Source: Bryum argenteum (taxonomy: Eukaryota; Streptophyta; Bryopsida; Bryales; Bryaceae). Taken from it: 64,000 nucleotides of DNA. The DNA is taken from contig CM073323.1 of NCBI GenBank assembly GCA_037043015.1, forward strand, positions 6,324,001 through 6,388,000, read 5' to 3'. A model generated the notes under the pieces. That model did not search any database and was not told where the DNA came from. It saw only the letters and a list, made by a program, of their open reading frames with translations. Made by a program: the position numbers and the translations under genes. Below, one piece after another: positions 35,338 through 46,540 of the stretch (positions are counted from its first letter, which is position 1; each line of letters begins with the position of its first letter).

Positions 35338-35502
35338 CAGTGGTACCTGGATAAGATCAACCTCGTTAAGATCAACCTCTAGTTAAGAACATTGTCCCTG
35401 TTCTTTATTATGCAAAGAAGCATTGTTTCGTTATGGTCAACGCTTAGATAAGATCAACGTTTTTATCTGTCCGAAAACATTCATCTAATCCAAACACCAC
35501 TG
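35338..35502. mobile_element. pogo/Tc1-type MITE, 165 bp, TA target duplication
   Basis: Starts CAGTGGTACCTGGATAAGAT and ends with the near-complement of that sequence (ATCTAATCCAAACACCACTG). It is flanked by TA on both sides (35336-35337, 35503-35504), as expected for Tc1/mariner/pogo insertions. It sits exactly at the outer edge of the C2 hairpin. It is non-coding. Confidence 0.75.
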
Positions 35503-35789
35503 TAGTTACTTATGGATAAAAAAGCCTCATCCTCCATTATTGGGTATCGTTCCCGTTTTAAGCACCCTCCCTCACAAATCATCCATTCATAACGTTCAAA
35601 TTCATTTTTGGAACAATTTACTGTACAATACAAATTATCCTTTCAACTTCTATGATAATTTGTAATATCCCAAAAAAATCGTAGTATACATATTTGATAT
35701 ATCAATGTGATGTGTGTAATATTTGACTTCATTGTATCACCATACGCAATGGTTTCAATTCAAACTATGTTGTTGAATAATTGATAGTT

Positions 35790-36612
35790 AAATTTAACTT
35801 GTTGGAATTCAAAAGGACATTATATTTTTAGAAATATTGTGCACTCTTAGGCACTTTCTGAAACATCCCCAAACCAACCTCTATAACTTTTTGGTGTAGA
35901 GTGTTCCTTTCCAAATTTTTGTTTTTGGTTGTTCAATTGTCCATCATGCATTTTAATTTTAGTAAAATGAATCATTGTCAATTGATTATTGACAATTACA
36001 ATATGGGAAGTTATATCAATGTGTATGTGACATCAATCTTTATTAATTACTGATTGATCTCAAAGTTTGAAGAGCTTTTTTGCTCAATTTTGAAAGCTTG
36101 AATGTTCTAATCAATAATTTTTAATTTGTACAATGTGATTTCAAGAAGTTCCCAAGCGGCTTGAAAAAGCTTAGACATTAGAGGTCTGCTAAGTACAACA
36201 TTTAATTGAATAAATTTAACTTGTTGGAACCCAAAAGGACATTATAATTTAAAAAATAGTGTGCATTTTTAGGCACTTTGTGACACGTCCCCAAACCAAC
36301 CTCTTTAACTTTTTTGTGTAGTCTGTTCCTTTCCAAATTTTTGTTTTTGATTGTTCAATCGTCCATCATGCATTCTAGTTTCAGTAAAATGAACCATTGA
36401 CAATTAATTAGTGACGATTACAATATGGGAAATTTTATCAATGTGGGTACATGCCATCAATCTTTATTAATTACCGATTGATCGCAAATTTTTTAAGGAC
36501 CTCAATACATTCATTTGTGATCTCAAAGTTCAAAAACCTTTTGTACTCAAACTTGAATGTTCTAATGTACAAGGTGCTTTCAAGAAGTTTCCAAGGCTTG
36601 AAATAGTTTATA
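35790..36612. repeat. Tandem repeat, two copies of a 422-bp unit
   Basis: AACTTGTTGGAA at 35796 recurs at 36218, and the following about 400 bp stay alignable (CCCCAAACCAACCTCT, GTCCATCATGCATT, ATCTTTATTAATTAC). The copies are AT-rich, diverged and non-coding. Confidence 0.75.
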
Positions 36613-37352
36613 CATCAAAATTTTCAAATTATTTTTAGAAATTAGTTTCAAATATACACCTTGAGAATGGCAAACTTTCAAAAACCCTTCAAAGGAACCC
36701 TTCAATTCTTTCCCTTGACTGAAGGAACATGAAGCGAAAGAAGTCACAGGCTGTAAAGAAAAGGAAAAGGGCCAGTTTCCCTCCAACAATGAAGAATCGA
36801 CCTCGTTCCCTTCGCCTTCAGATCTTCATCTTCGTCGTCGCCACCTTCACTTCATCGGCTAATTTCAGTCGCGCGTAAGCTTAGCTGTGCCTCACTTAGT
36901 CGGCTTCCCGACTACTCTGCAATTGTTCTCTGCCCCCACCGCCTCCATTTCCTATTTGCTTGTGAATTCCCTCGCAAATGTGACTAATACAACTCACAAA
37001 TTTCAATTCAATCTCTCCGACTTAGCTACTTGCGTGTGCCTGAAGTCATTCTCCCGCCCACCGCCCCTTCCTTTCTTTGTGGGGTTTCGTTTTCGGGGTC
37101 ACACTCAACTGGAGATCTGTGAGCCTTTTCTATAGAGGATTCTAGAGGAATCGAGTTTCTTCTTGATAGATTTGGGATTAGTTCTTGTTTGTGGACGTGA
37201 CCATTAATTTCTTGGGAACTCCGTGGAGCTGGAGATTCTTTCTTTCGTCTCTTCTTTCCGTTCTGTATATTTGGTCTGTTCGGATCTACCCAGCAATTTT
37301 TCATGGTTGGGAGCTTTCTCGAAGCTTTGATTCGAAAACCTTCGTATTCAAA
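36613..37352. promoter_or_regulatory. Upstream region of the 59-aa gene/BRO1 locus
   Basis: GC content rises from about 36.8 kb, marking the 5' side of the downstream locus. The long 5' UTR or an upstream 5' exon is probably within 36.8-37.35 kb. No TATA box or operator can be named. Confidence 0.4.
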
Positions 37353-37630
37353 ATGAATTGGGGCCCCATTCGGATTATGATTGGAACCGTGGGCGGCGGA
37401 TTACTTGGGTTTTACGTGATGCACGAAGTTGAAAACAATCACAAGGTATCCTTACTGTTTTTTCAAGTATTACAGTTTCGTAGCGCTTAGACAATCCGTC
37501 GATCGGGGTTTAGTATCAACTGTGCGTTTGTGTGGCATTTCAGGCAAAAATTAGGGCTGAGATCGCTAGGTTACAACAGGAGGAAAGTCGGTTGGCGCAG
37601 CAAGTCGAATCACAGAAGCTTCCAAATTAG
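37353..37630 (+). CDS. Small single-pass membrane protein, 59 aa, unrecognised family
   Basis: Two exons (37353-37445, 37544-37630; GT-AG, phase 0). The protein begins MNWGPIRIMIGTVGGG then LLGFYVMHEVENNHK: a glycine-rich transmembrane helix at residues 5-24. Next comes a charged coiled-coil-like tail (KIRAEIARLQQEESRLAQQVE). The positive/negative pattern suggests an N-out or matrix/lumen-anchored small membrane protein, but I cannot name a family. The organelle is not determinable. Its stop is only 17 nt before the ATG of the BRO1-domain gene, inside what must be the same exon, so both could be read from one mRNA. Alternatively it acts as a spliced upstream frame controlling BRO1 translation. 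The intron within such a short frame supports real coding. Confidence 0.65.
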
Positions 37631-37647
37631 TCTGACTTCACAGCAAA

Positions 37648-39783
37648 ATGTTGCTCCGATATCAAGACCCTGTGAAGTTGAAGACTAAAAGGGTGCGTAT
37701 CGTATTTACCTTAGATTTTCTTTCGTGATTTTCTTTCTTTCGTGATACACGTGCCAACAATGAATCCTATGTTCTCAGGTGGTGTATGAAGAGAATTATT
37801 ATGCACGTGATTCTGGCACGTTAGAGCAACTGAAAGAATTGAGCACCAAGCGTCAAGCCATCGAGGAGTCGATCAATGGAAGTAGCAGGGTCACTCCTGC
37901 TATTGCCAGGGAAATGGCAGGTGGTATCACATCTCCAATCTTACAGGTGCATATATGATACGTCCTCCTTCGCACCGACGTGATTTAATATGTTCTCGAA
38001 GTGCACGAATTTCATCACACCTCAATACCATATCCTCTCTGTTTCTATCATAATAGTGGAAGGTAGAGGGAGCGTTTGTTGCTCGTCAAGCCCTTCGGTG
38101 TCTACTTTCTGTCGTAGAAGTGAGAGTTTGTCTCTGATCTTTGCTGCCTTGATTGTCAATTCTTCAGTGTCGGTCTAATGGAAATTTCGTTGGATGTCAT
38201 CGAGGCCGTGATAGAATCTACGGAAGCCTGACGTGCTGTGGTTGAATGACAGGACCTGCAAAAACTAGAGCGGTATCTACCACTACTGGAAAACCTGGTT
38301 AAAGTTGTAGAAGAGAAGAAGGACAATCCTTCAATAGTGCAGTGGACTACAGATTTACAATTACGATGGACGAGCCATTTGAGTGGATCTAGTGGAAGGT
38401 TATTTACAGGGTCGAAGTATTACCGAGTGGACGACTTACGTTATGAGCTTGGCATGACGTTCTTCTTGTATGGGGCTCTGTTGCGTGAGCTTGCGGTGGA
38501 GGTATTGAGTACAGGTATGTTAAGTTTCATTCTCTGTCTCCCTATTTTATCCTAATACCGTTCTGAAAGGTGTTTGTGCTTAAACATTGCAGACATGGTG
38601 GAGGCTGGAATGCTGTTCAGACGAGCGGCAGGAATATACCAACATTTAGCTCAGAATGTGTTGCCTCCACTGCAGTCTTTGCTACCCCCGGACAGGAGTC
38701 CCGAGTCAACTGTGACGATGGCTTCCATCATGAGTATCATCTGTCTCGCCGAAGCACAGGTCATCCTTCTCAGATTGATTGACTTCTGTCTTGTTTCAAC
38801 ATTTGTGAATTGTTGGCACTGAATGAAGTGTACTGTGCAGGCGGTGACAACTCGGAAGGCAGAGGAAAGGGCCACGAGCGGGAGTCTCCTGGCAAAGCTC
38901 CACTACGGAGTCGTCCAGTTTCTAGAGGAAGCAGCTCTACTACTGCGCACTAGGACTGCGGACTGGACTGACGTCTCTGATAAGTTGCGGGTAAGTCAAA
39001 GCAACTTCTTTGTGATGCTTCTGCTGCTGTCCCCTTGCTGCTACTCTTGCATTCTCTTAACAGTTCACGTACTAGATAATCGGACATTATCCCTTTTCCG
39101 GGTGCTGCAGAAATTCATCGCAACGTGCAGTGTGCTTCATGAATCACGTAGTCAGCGTTACATCGCAGCCGAGTACACGAAAGTAGAAGGCTTTGGTGTG
39201 GCCATCGGTGTGTTGCGCTACTCCTTGAGCCGTGTGGAGCCTCTTCGTCCCAGTAAGCTCTGTTTTTACCCGCCATGCAAAGTAAAAGTAGGCCTATATC
39301 AGACATCGTTTAGGATCTTAGCATTGGTTGCAATCACTCAGAGTCTCAAATTGTGATTTTCTGAGCTTTTGGGTTTATGAGCACGTGTCAGGATGTAGCT
39401 CGTCATCATCCTTATCATTTTCAAATATGATAATGCTGTGGAGAGATAATAAGTTGACCAATCCTTCACAGTTTCTTACGTAATCTTGAATCGAGAAACT
39501 TCTAGTAGAGACGCTGGATACACCTTTCCTATTCGAAGTCGGGGTTCTGATATCGATCACTTTATGTGGGATGGCAGGTGAAGGATCCTGGAAGGTGCCC
39601 TTCAGACAGGAGCTAGATATCTTAAATAACCAGCTGAGAAAGGCGGAGAATGAAAACGATTTCATCTGGCACGAGAAGCCTCCCCGAGTGGATGAGCTGC
39701 CGGCTTTAGAAGGCAAACAGATAGTTCAACCTGTCGCATACCAACCCTTTTGTTTGGACAGGGAATTTATATTCGTTACGTAG
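37648..39783 (+). CDS. BRO1-domain protein (BROX-like)
   Basis: Seven exons: 37648-37692, 37779-37946, 38253-38514, 38593-38759, 38841-38990, 39111-39252 and 39578-39783. Junctions are all GT-AG and in frame, giving 1140 nt (379 aa). The protein starts MLLRYQDPVKLKTKR, followed by LEQLKELSTKRQAIEESING and IAREMAGGI, the N-terminal hallmark of plant BRO1-like proteins. The core has YYRVDDLRYELGMTFFLYGA, MVEAGMLFRRAAGIYQHLA, ICLAEAQAVTTRKAEERAT and LLAKLHYGVVQFLEEAA. The banana-shaped BRO1 domain binds ESCRT-III tails on endosomes; plant members are annotated as endosomal-targeting BRO1-like proteins. Length is close to the family's 400 aa, and no V domain or proline-rich tail follows. It shares its first exon with the upstream 59-aa frame. 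It is tail to tail with XPF. Confidence 0.88.
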
Positions 39784-41015
39784 GTACAGGAGCATGAGGA
39801 GTGTGCAAGCTTTTATATCGTCATGTGCTGCTAAATATGGTTACATGCTCTTTTGGAATAATCAACCGAGAAATTCTTATTTTCAGTTTATCTAATTGCA
39901 TTCTGTACTCAGTTGATTTTCTTACCGCTCGGCTCTCTCCAGTTTATGCATTCGTTTATGCATTTCAGCTCAGCTCTTGGGATGTAGTTCCTCTGTCGCA
40001 GACATCTATCTCACAAATTACGGGACGAACTTTATGCCGACCTACGGGATTAACTTTATGGGTCAGGAGAACAACCTTACTGTTTTGTAAGGTTATCACT
40101 CAGTACCCTGTATCTATTTCTCAGAACTTTATATAATGAATATTGCAGTACCTTGTTGGCACATCCCATTACTTTCACTCAATTTTGTTAGAGCCTTCCA
40201 GCATCTAGTTTACTCTTAAACCAGTTGGTAATCAAGTCAGCTGCGTGGGTGGGCCTTTTTTTTTTCCTTACTTTTTTGGGGTCCCAAGAATTCGTCAGTT
40301 GACCCCTTACCATTGACCTAGGTTTCACTTGCAAAATTAAGTGTACCTATGGTGAACATACAAGCGTGGACATAACCTTTATTGCTCACTTCTTAAGGTT
40401 GTAAATAAGGGAGAAATGTGATTCCATTTGAACCTGACCACTTCACAAGGGGGAGCTTCGCTCATGGCCACTCACAACGGAATTTGCTACCTTCAAAATT
40501 CTGGCAATTAGAATCAACTCAAGCTAATATTACCGGAAAAGAAAAGCGACGCATACATGCGACAATAGGGTGAACATGGCTTAAAAAATCAAGATATAGA
40601 GGTGGTCAGTTTTCAATACGATCAATTTGATCATCTGAAGTCTTAACATAGATCAATCATTTTCCACATTGCAGCTATTTCAGTGTACAGTACATGATAG
40701 GAAACTCTATGTTATACTCTAATAGCTTCATGCTAACACAAACTGGAGAGCAAACCAAACAAGGAGCAGTTTTTACAGTCCTCTTCGTAATGTACAATGC
40801 GACACGCGCTCCTCTCTCTGCAAAGAAACATCTTGAATAAGCTCAGGTTCGCTTATGCCGAAGAATGAGCATCACTCCGTCTTAGCAACCAAGGATTGAA
40901 GGGGAATGCGACTGAGGAGTCGCTTTGCTTCTGAAGCTTAAGGCACAGTTGTCGGATATCTTAAGGAAGATTAGAAGTCGTATGAGAACCCACCAGGACT
41001 AAATTCAGAGATAGA
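39784..41015. other. Tail-to-tail intergenic region
   Basis: 3' UTRs of the BRO1 gene and of XPF are expected here. No repeat, RNA gene or third gene was recognised. Confidence 0.45.
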
Positions 41016-44000
41016 TTACACCAAAGTTGGACACTTCGCATCCAAGAAGTCACGGAGCATACGAGCTGGTTGTTTGCCTCCCATCAGCTCAGCTAATTCA
41101 TCAACTGAAAGCAAAGCCATCTCTGCAATACTCGAGCAGCCAGCCATGAGTGAGCGATAATTTGCATCCGAGACTCCTGGCAGTCTACGAAGCAACTCCA
41201 CAGCAGTCGTGTTGAAATTTTCTGCCCTGCAGAGCATAGAGAATTTCACAACTGATTCAGTTACTGCTCGTTCTCAAGAGCAGCAGAGAAGACCACACTC
41301 AACACTGGCAAACGATACTGTCACAATCCAACGAGATTGTCAAGTGATAATCAACACCAAAAAGGACATCTCCAACCTAAGGTCTCCTTCGATAAGTCCA
41401 TCCTCAGTCGGTACTCCAACACGCATGGCTCGGTCCAAGTCTGGCTCATCCTGGTTAGACTTCAATGCCACGAATATATCGGCGGTTGCATGGAGACTTC
41501 GGGACCACACAATACGAAGACGTGGAAAGTGGAGTACCAATAATGATAACTTTGATATGATGTTAGCAGGTACAATGTCCTCGCCAATGTCGGAGGCAGA
41601 CTGAAAGGCACACAATTGACAACATATCAATACATGAAGCTCTTCACATCGAGATGAGCTAAGATTCAAGGGAAACGATAGCTCAAAGACGAAATAGCTC
41701 ACCTGAAGAGAGAAGCTCTTATCCTGAGAAAACTCAATAAGCAATACCGGATACTGGTAATAGCGTGACATTGTTTCAGCTTGGTGATACAACCGCCCAG
41801 ATGCGAAACTCTGGAATAGATCTGCAATGCTTTTCCGCTCCACACAGATCTCAGGAGAAAGGATGTAATCACCGACTTCAAGAGTGATTGGCAAGATCTT
41901 CATACACTGCTGATGAAGCACAGAGGGAAGACTACTCCCAAACTCTCTCATATCAACCACCACCTGCACTCGCCCAAGACATCCTCTCAGAACTGTAATC
42001 GGAAGAAGACCGGAAACAAAGAATACTCCTCAAGCAACAGACCCTGTAACATCCCTCACCTAGAAATACCGCCAAGCAACTTACCTGCATCTGCTTTTTA
42101 GTTTGCTTAAGTCCACCGCCCTTCCTGGTCGAAGTATTCAGTGTCACACCCGTAGCAGATAATTTCGTAGGAGAAGCGTCTAACATTCTTCCGTCCTGAA
42201 TTGAAAAAGAACGATGGACATCAATGAGATATACTGCACAAACATTGAGGACGAGACCTGAAAACAATGGAACACTCTTGACGCTGTGGTGAAATCAGAA
42301 CAAATCGACGAGTCGGAAAACCTGGTCCACAGGAATCGTCATAGTCGCCTTCTGCCGTATCAGATTCTCAAAGGCAGCATTTTCTTTTTTTATATTGGCT
42401 TCAAATCGACGCCCTTCAGTGGATTCCTCATATAGTAGAAAATACACTTTCAGTGGACGATGTGGGTACATGGCCTTGTAGACCTCCAATTCCCGCACGA
42501 ACGTCATATCAATATCATACACGACAACATAGAGTGGCTTCACAATTTCCAATATTCGTTGCTCGCTCTCCCAAGCATAAAAATGAATTGGTGGTATTGG
42601 CTTGCTTTGGTTTTCTACTCCAGATAGACCGCCTTCCTTTTCAGGCAGATTACTTCCCACAACATCAGCGACTCCGGGAATCTCTCCTGATTGCCTAAGT
42701 TCGGAAGTGTGTAAAACTGACCCCGTCACCTTTATCTCGATCCCTTTCTCCTTGCCGTTATCGTTCTCCACGCAGGATCCCTGACCACGCTCAGATAACT
42801 TTCCTAAACAAACCACACATGATATATGTACAATGTCACCTTTAGCAATCAAGCACTTCAATCCGGAAAAGCGGTAAGGTTACACGCTCATATGCATTTC
42901 ATGACGGCAGCAATGTCTCTTCATTGGCACCAACAACCATGAGAACCCAAGCATATTTGTCGGAGTATGTCCTGAATCTGACAAGAAAATGAAGTACCCT
43001 ACTAGAAAAAGCAAAGCAGGCTATATAGTAATACTTCTAGGCAAAAGAACCAGCCGAGGGAAAATCAATGACAACCTCTGAGTTGGAAGACGAATAAAGG
43101 CAACAACAGGACTTGCAGATTGTTAAGAAACGCTGAGAAACAAAAATTAGAAAAGTATCTTACCTTCCTGATTTTCCTTAGATTTTTCTCCGATTCTACC
43201 CCTCCCTCTCCCTCGTCCTCTTCCTCTCCCTCTGCCCCTTCCTCTTCCTTTAGATTTGGACTCCTCTGATAAAGGCACATCTTCTCCAACTCCGATAACT
43301 TCCAAATTAGCTTGGGCAGCCGCCGCCGCCAAGGCTTTCAGCTCTGAATTCTGATCATCCCTTATCTCACCTCCCTGATATACTGGACGACCGGACTTTC
43401 CAATCATAACCCCGGCCCACTTTGGCGCCGATGGTTTCTTGTTCCTCGTCTTCATGGTTTGAAGTTCAGCTTTACTTAGCAAATACTTGGTCCATTCCTC
43501 TCGCATGACCTATTACACGCATAATGAAATGATAGAAAATCACTAAACCTCGTAATGATTTGCATTCTTCTCTTAACCTAAATTTTGGTGATGTCACGGT
43601 TTGGCCCCGAAGGACTGAACTCCTGAAGTAAACCGTCAGCACATTACCATATGGTGACATCTGTCAGTCAATTCTATGCACGTAAATGTGAACCTTTCAA
43701 ATTCTGCAGCTAGATGAGGGGAACAGCATGCACAACAGCGGGTATGAAAAAGAGCGAAGTAGGGGTACCTTCTGGGACCCATGATGCACAACTTCTTGCA
43801 GCTGCTGACACATGCGTTCGTCCTTACATGTTACAAGCACAGCATCCTCTTCGTCTTCTGCTATCTCCGACGGCCCCTCTGTTGCGTTCTCACTCTTTAA
43901 CCTTCGCCTATCCTCCTCGATCTCCTCTAATACTTCCTGAACCCCCAAGTACAGACGATAGTTGGCAAAAGCATCCGAACACGCTACAACTGAAAGATAG

Positions 44001-45817
44001 ATTGAAACTACAATTCCAGGGCGTAACATGAATGTCAAAGAGCGAGGTGTACGTGTATGTACAGGGCGAAAATCGAATGCAGAACACGAAAACCATATCT
44101 AGTTATTAACCCCAAAGACATGATTGCAGATTGTGATTCACTTTATACAGAAGCTACAACTTCTGACATGATTGCAGAAAGAGCCCATCATGGGATAACA
44201 TTTCTCAAACAATGTTTCTCAGGCCTTGAGCTAAACAGGGATCAGAAAAGTGCTGAAGGGACAAAATTTACCCGTAGAAAGGTCCACTTGGGCATATCCT
44301 CGATCAAAACTTCTAGCTCAACTTCCTGCGATTTCTGAACAATCGGATCCACCTCAGCAGTAGCACCACTGTAATCTTCCCTGCTCAAAGAACCAGCAGC
44401 ATTGACATCTGACCCAGAACCAGCTTTCTGCAGCTTCGGCAGTAATCCACTCTCGTTCTCCGACTCTCCATTTCCTGGCCACATAAGATTCACATTTCAA
44501 AATCTCTCCCAAGCCAACGATGACTATTAAAAAAAAAAAGTACCGATTTACCATTCCAGAAAAACGGTGCACAATAAATGGTATGTACATGATTTACTGC
44601 TCCCAAGTCTATTTGCAACGACAGAATGAAGTATCGGCATTTGACCTCGGCACTCGACTCTAGTGATGAATATTCTCGCAAACTGGTGCTTATTCCAGAA
44701 CAACAAAAGCATGCACAAGGAAGGTTCTTGAGGTTCATATCTTACCTCCAGGTTTTCTCTTTAAGCCTCTTCCCCCACGTCCTCCACGAGTGGTATTCGC
44801 TGGTGCAATACGAGTACCATCCGTCCTGACTAGCGCGTACACCCGCCTTTTTGCTAACTCAAATATCTTGTGAGCAGGATTAGCAAAAATCCAAACTGAC
44901 CTCACTCCTTCAGATATTCGCAAAGTGTCCAAGTACTTCAAAAACGTCACGGCGTCATACCGCAATAGATACTCCGCTAATTTTCTAAGTGTCTTGAGAT
45001 CACCTACCAGCTGTTTCGTCTTCCATCCTACAGTATGCCATATTGGATCTAATTGTGATCTAACAATCTCATCGAAGGACTTCAAGAGCCCATTGTCAAC
45101 AGTTAATTCTTCTATATCCACTTTGTTAGTCTTCCGGAGCTCTTTCAAACAAGCATCCATCACTTCAATAATAGCATTCTGGATGCCAGCCATGGCGGGA
45201 GTCAATGGCATTCGAATATCGACAACATCAGGAGGATTCTCTTCAAGAGCATCGCTCACGGAAAGATGAAACCTCGGCCACAGAAACAACCTCCTCACGA
45301 ATAGTGTCTTCAACACCCTCTCGGTTTTGTTGAATCCCGAGCTCATCGCTTGAGGTCGATCCGAAAACGCTCGAATGAACCCTGTCCTGTTGGCTTGCCG
45401 GAACAACCTTACTATGAATGCTTCGGCGCATGTTTCCGTCAAGCGATGCGCGTTGTTAACGATGATGCCTGCCACTTTTTTAAATGGAACGCGCTCATTC
45501 AACATGTCTACTATCAAAATCCGCGACGTAATGGAGAATACTCCCCCTTTATTGTACAATTCAACTCTCTCGGCACTCGTGAAGTGATTGTTGATATCCT
45601 TGGGCAGAGGGTAGCCTGTGTCCTGTTCTTGAATTTCCTCCACAAGTGACTGCCGTTGCGCTTCCGAGGTCGAGAGAAGTAATACCAAGCCATTCTGTTG
45701 AGCGTGTAATCGAATGAGCGCAGCTAAAACTTTCGCTAACCCTAAACCTGCAGCGATGACTGTGACACCATTCTCTTCAACAAGCTCCCCGACTATTTGC
45801 TCATGAAATTTCAACAT
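41016..45817 (-). CDS. UVH1: DNA repair endonuclease XPF (UVH1/RAD1/ERCC4)
   Basis: Nine exons on the minus strand: 45817-44746, 44474-44272, 43936-43769, 43509-43164, 42803-42322, 42195-42085, 41963-41703, 41600-41377 and 41226-41016. All are GT-AG and in frame, 3078 nt, 1025 aa. The N-terminal SF2 helicase-like half (HEQIVGELVEE, RILIVDMLNERVPF, FIRAFSDRPQAMSSGF, QLDPIWHTVGWKTKQLV) is non-catalytic, as in all XPFs. The ERCC4 nuclease core has GDYIL and VERKSIADLF (residues about 826-845), giving the GDX(n)ERKX3D active site. The last exon gives the tandem HhH (RRLPGVSDANYRSLM, ALLSVDELAELMGG) that pairs with ERCC1. The enzyme cuts 5' of lesions in nucleotide-excision and crosslink repair. 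Oddities: a pure Gly-Arg run (about nine GR units, 43195-43245) in the linker, and poorly conserved acidic linkers. The start is the first Met, matching MALKYHQQI in Arabidopsis. Confidence 0.95.
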
Positions 45818-46103
45818 CTTGCCGGTTCCCGCACCTTGCTGATACAGCTATCTTCAGCATTTCAGCTGCAGTGCAAATGTAGAGAACTTCACTCGATCTA
45901 GGATCTTGAATCCAATGTTTTCCTTGAAATACAGAAACCTCTTCAGGGTACAATCCGTGCGGACTGGCAGTAAATCGATGAATAGGTTCAATTACAAATA
46001 AATCAGGACGAGATGAACACCAGGTTGATACTCAGCTCATCAAGCGCCCCCCAGCGGGAGCAAATTCTGATTTTGCAGTTTCATATTCTGCGCTCCGAGA
46101 GAA

Positions 46104-46112
46104 AAACCCTAA
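46104..46112 (-). promoter_or_regulatory. Telobox-like element upstream of XPF
   Basis: AAACCCTAA (plus strand) lies 287 nt upstream of the XPF start codon. Such teloboxes are common near plant transcription starts of replication, repair and ribosomal genes. The position fits a 5' UTR/proximal promoter; function is inferred. Confidence 0.4.
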
Positions 46113-46392
46113 TCCAGCTCGAGTGAAGCTTGTGGGACACTCATTCAAAAGCGTCGTCCGGACAAGTGTTGCGACACTTCCGAGACGCCTAGGATCTGTC
46201 CGGACGAGACCCTATGACCGTGGGAATGACCCCATCTTTCGACCATGGAATTGAGATTTGTTTTGCACTCATTTATGGATTGCATTCTGGTAACAAGGAA
46301 GAGATGTGTCTAAATATAAATAAATAAGAACACCAAACCCTTGTAGGCCTGGCATGAATAAAACGCCCGTTCGACCTACCCTTGATGATATG

Positions 46393-46540
46393 ATAACTCT
46401 TAGGGGTCCAAGGAAGTCAGGAGCTTGAACTTTCTCCTCAAATGTGCCAAGTTATTCAGAGATGTGTCTAACTCTTAGAGGCCCAAGGAAGTCGGGAGCT
46501 TGAACTTTCTCCTCAAATGTGCCAAGTTATTCAGAGAATT
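46393..46540. repeat. Tandem duplication, 76-bp unit x2
   Basis: TAACTCTTAG.GG.CCAAGG begins at 46393 and again at 46469; both copies continue through GAGCTTGAACTTTCTCCTC to GCCAAGTTATTCAGAGA. Four or so differences separate them. Confidence 0.8.

Noticed and set aside
43714-44031. Plus-strand gene opposite XPF
   Set aside because: Antisense frame over XPF exon sequence, no domain, codon pattern follows the XPF frame.
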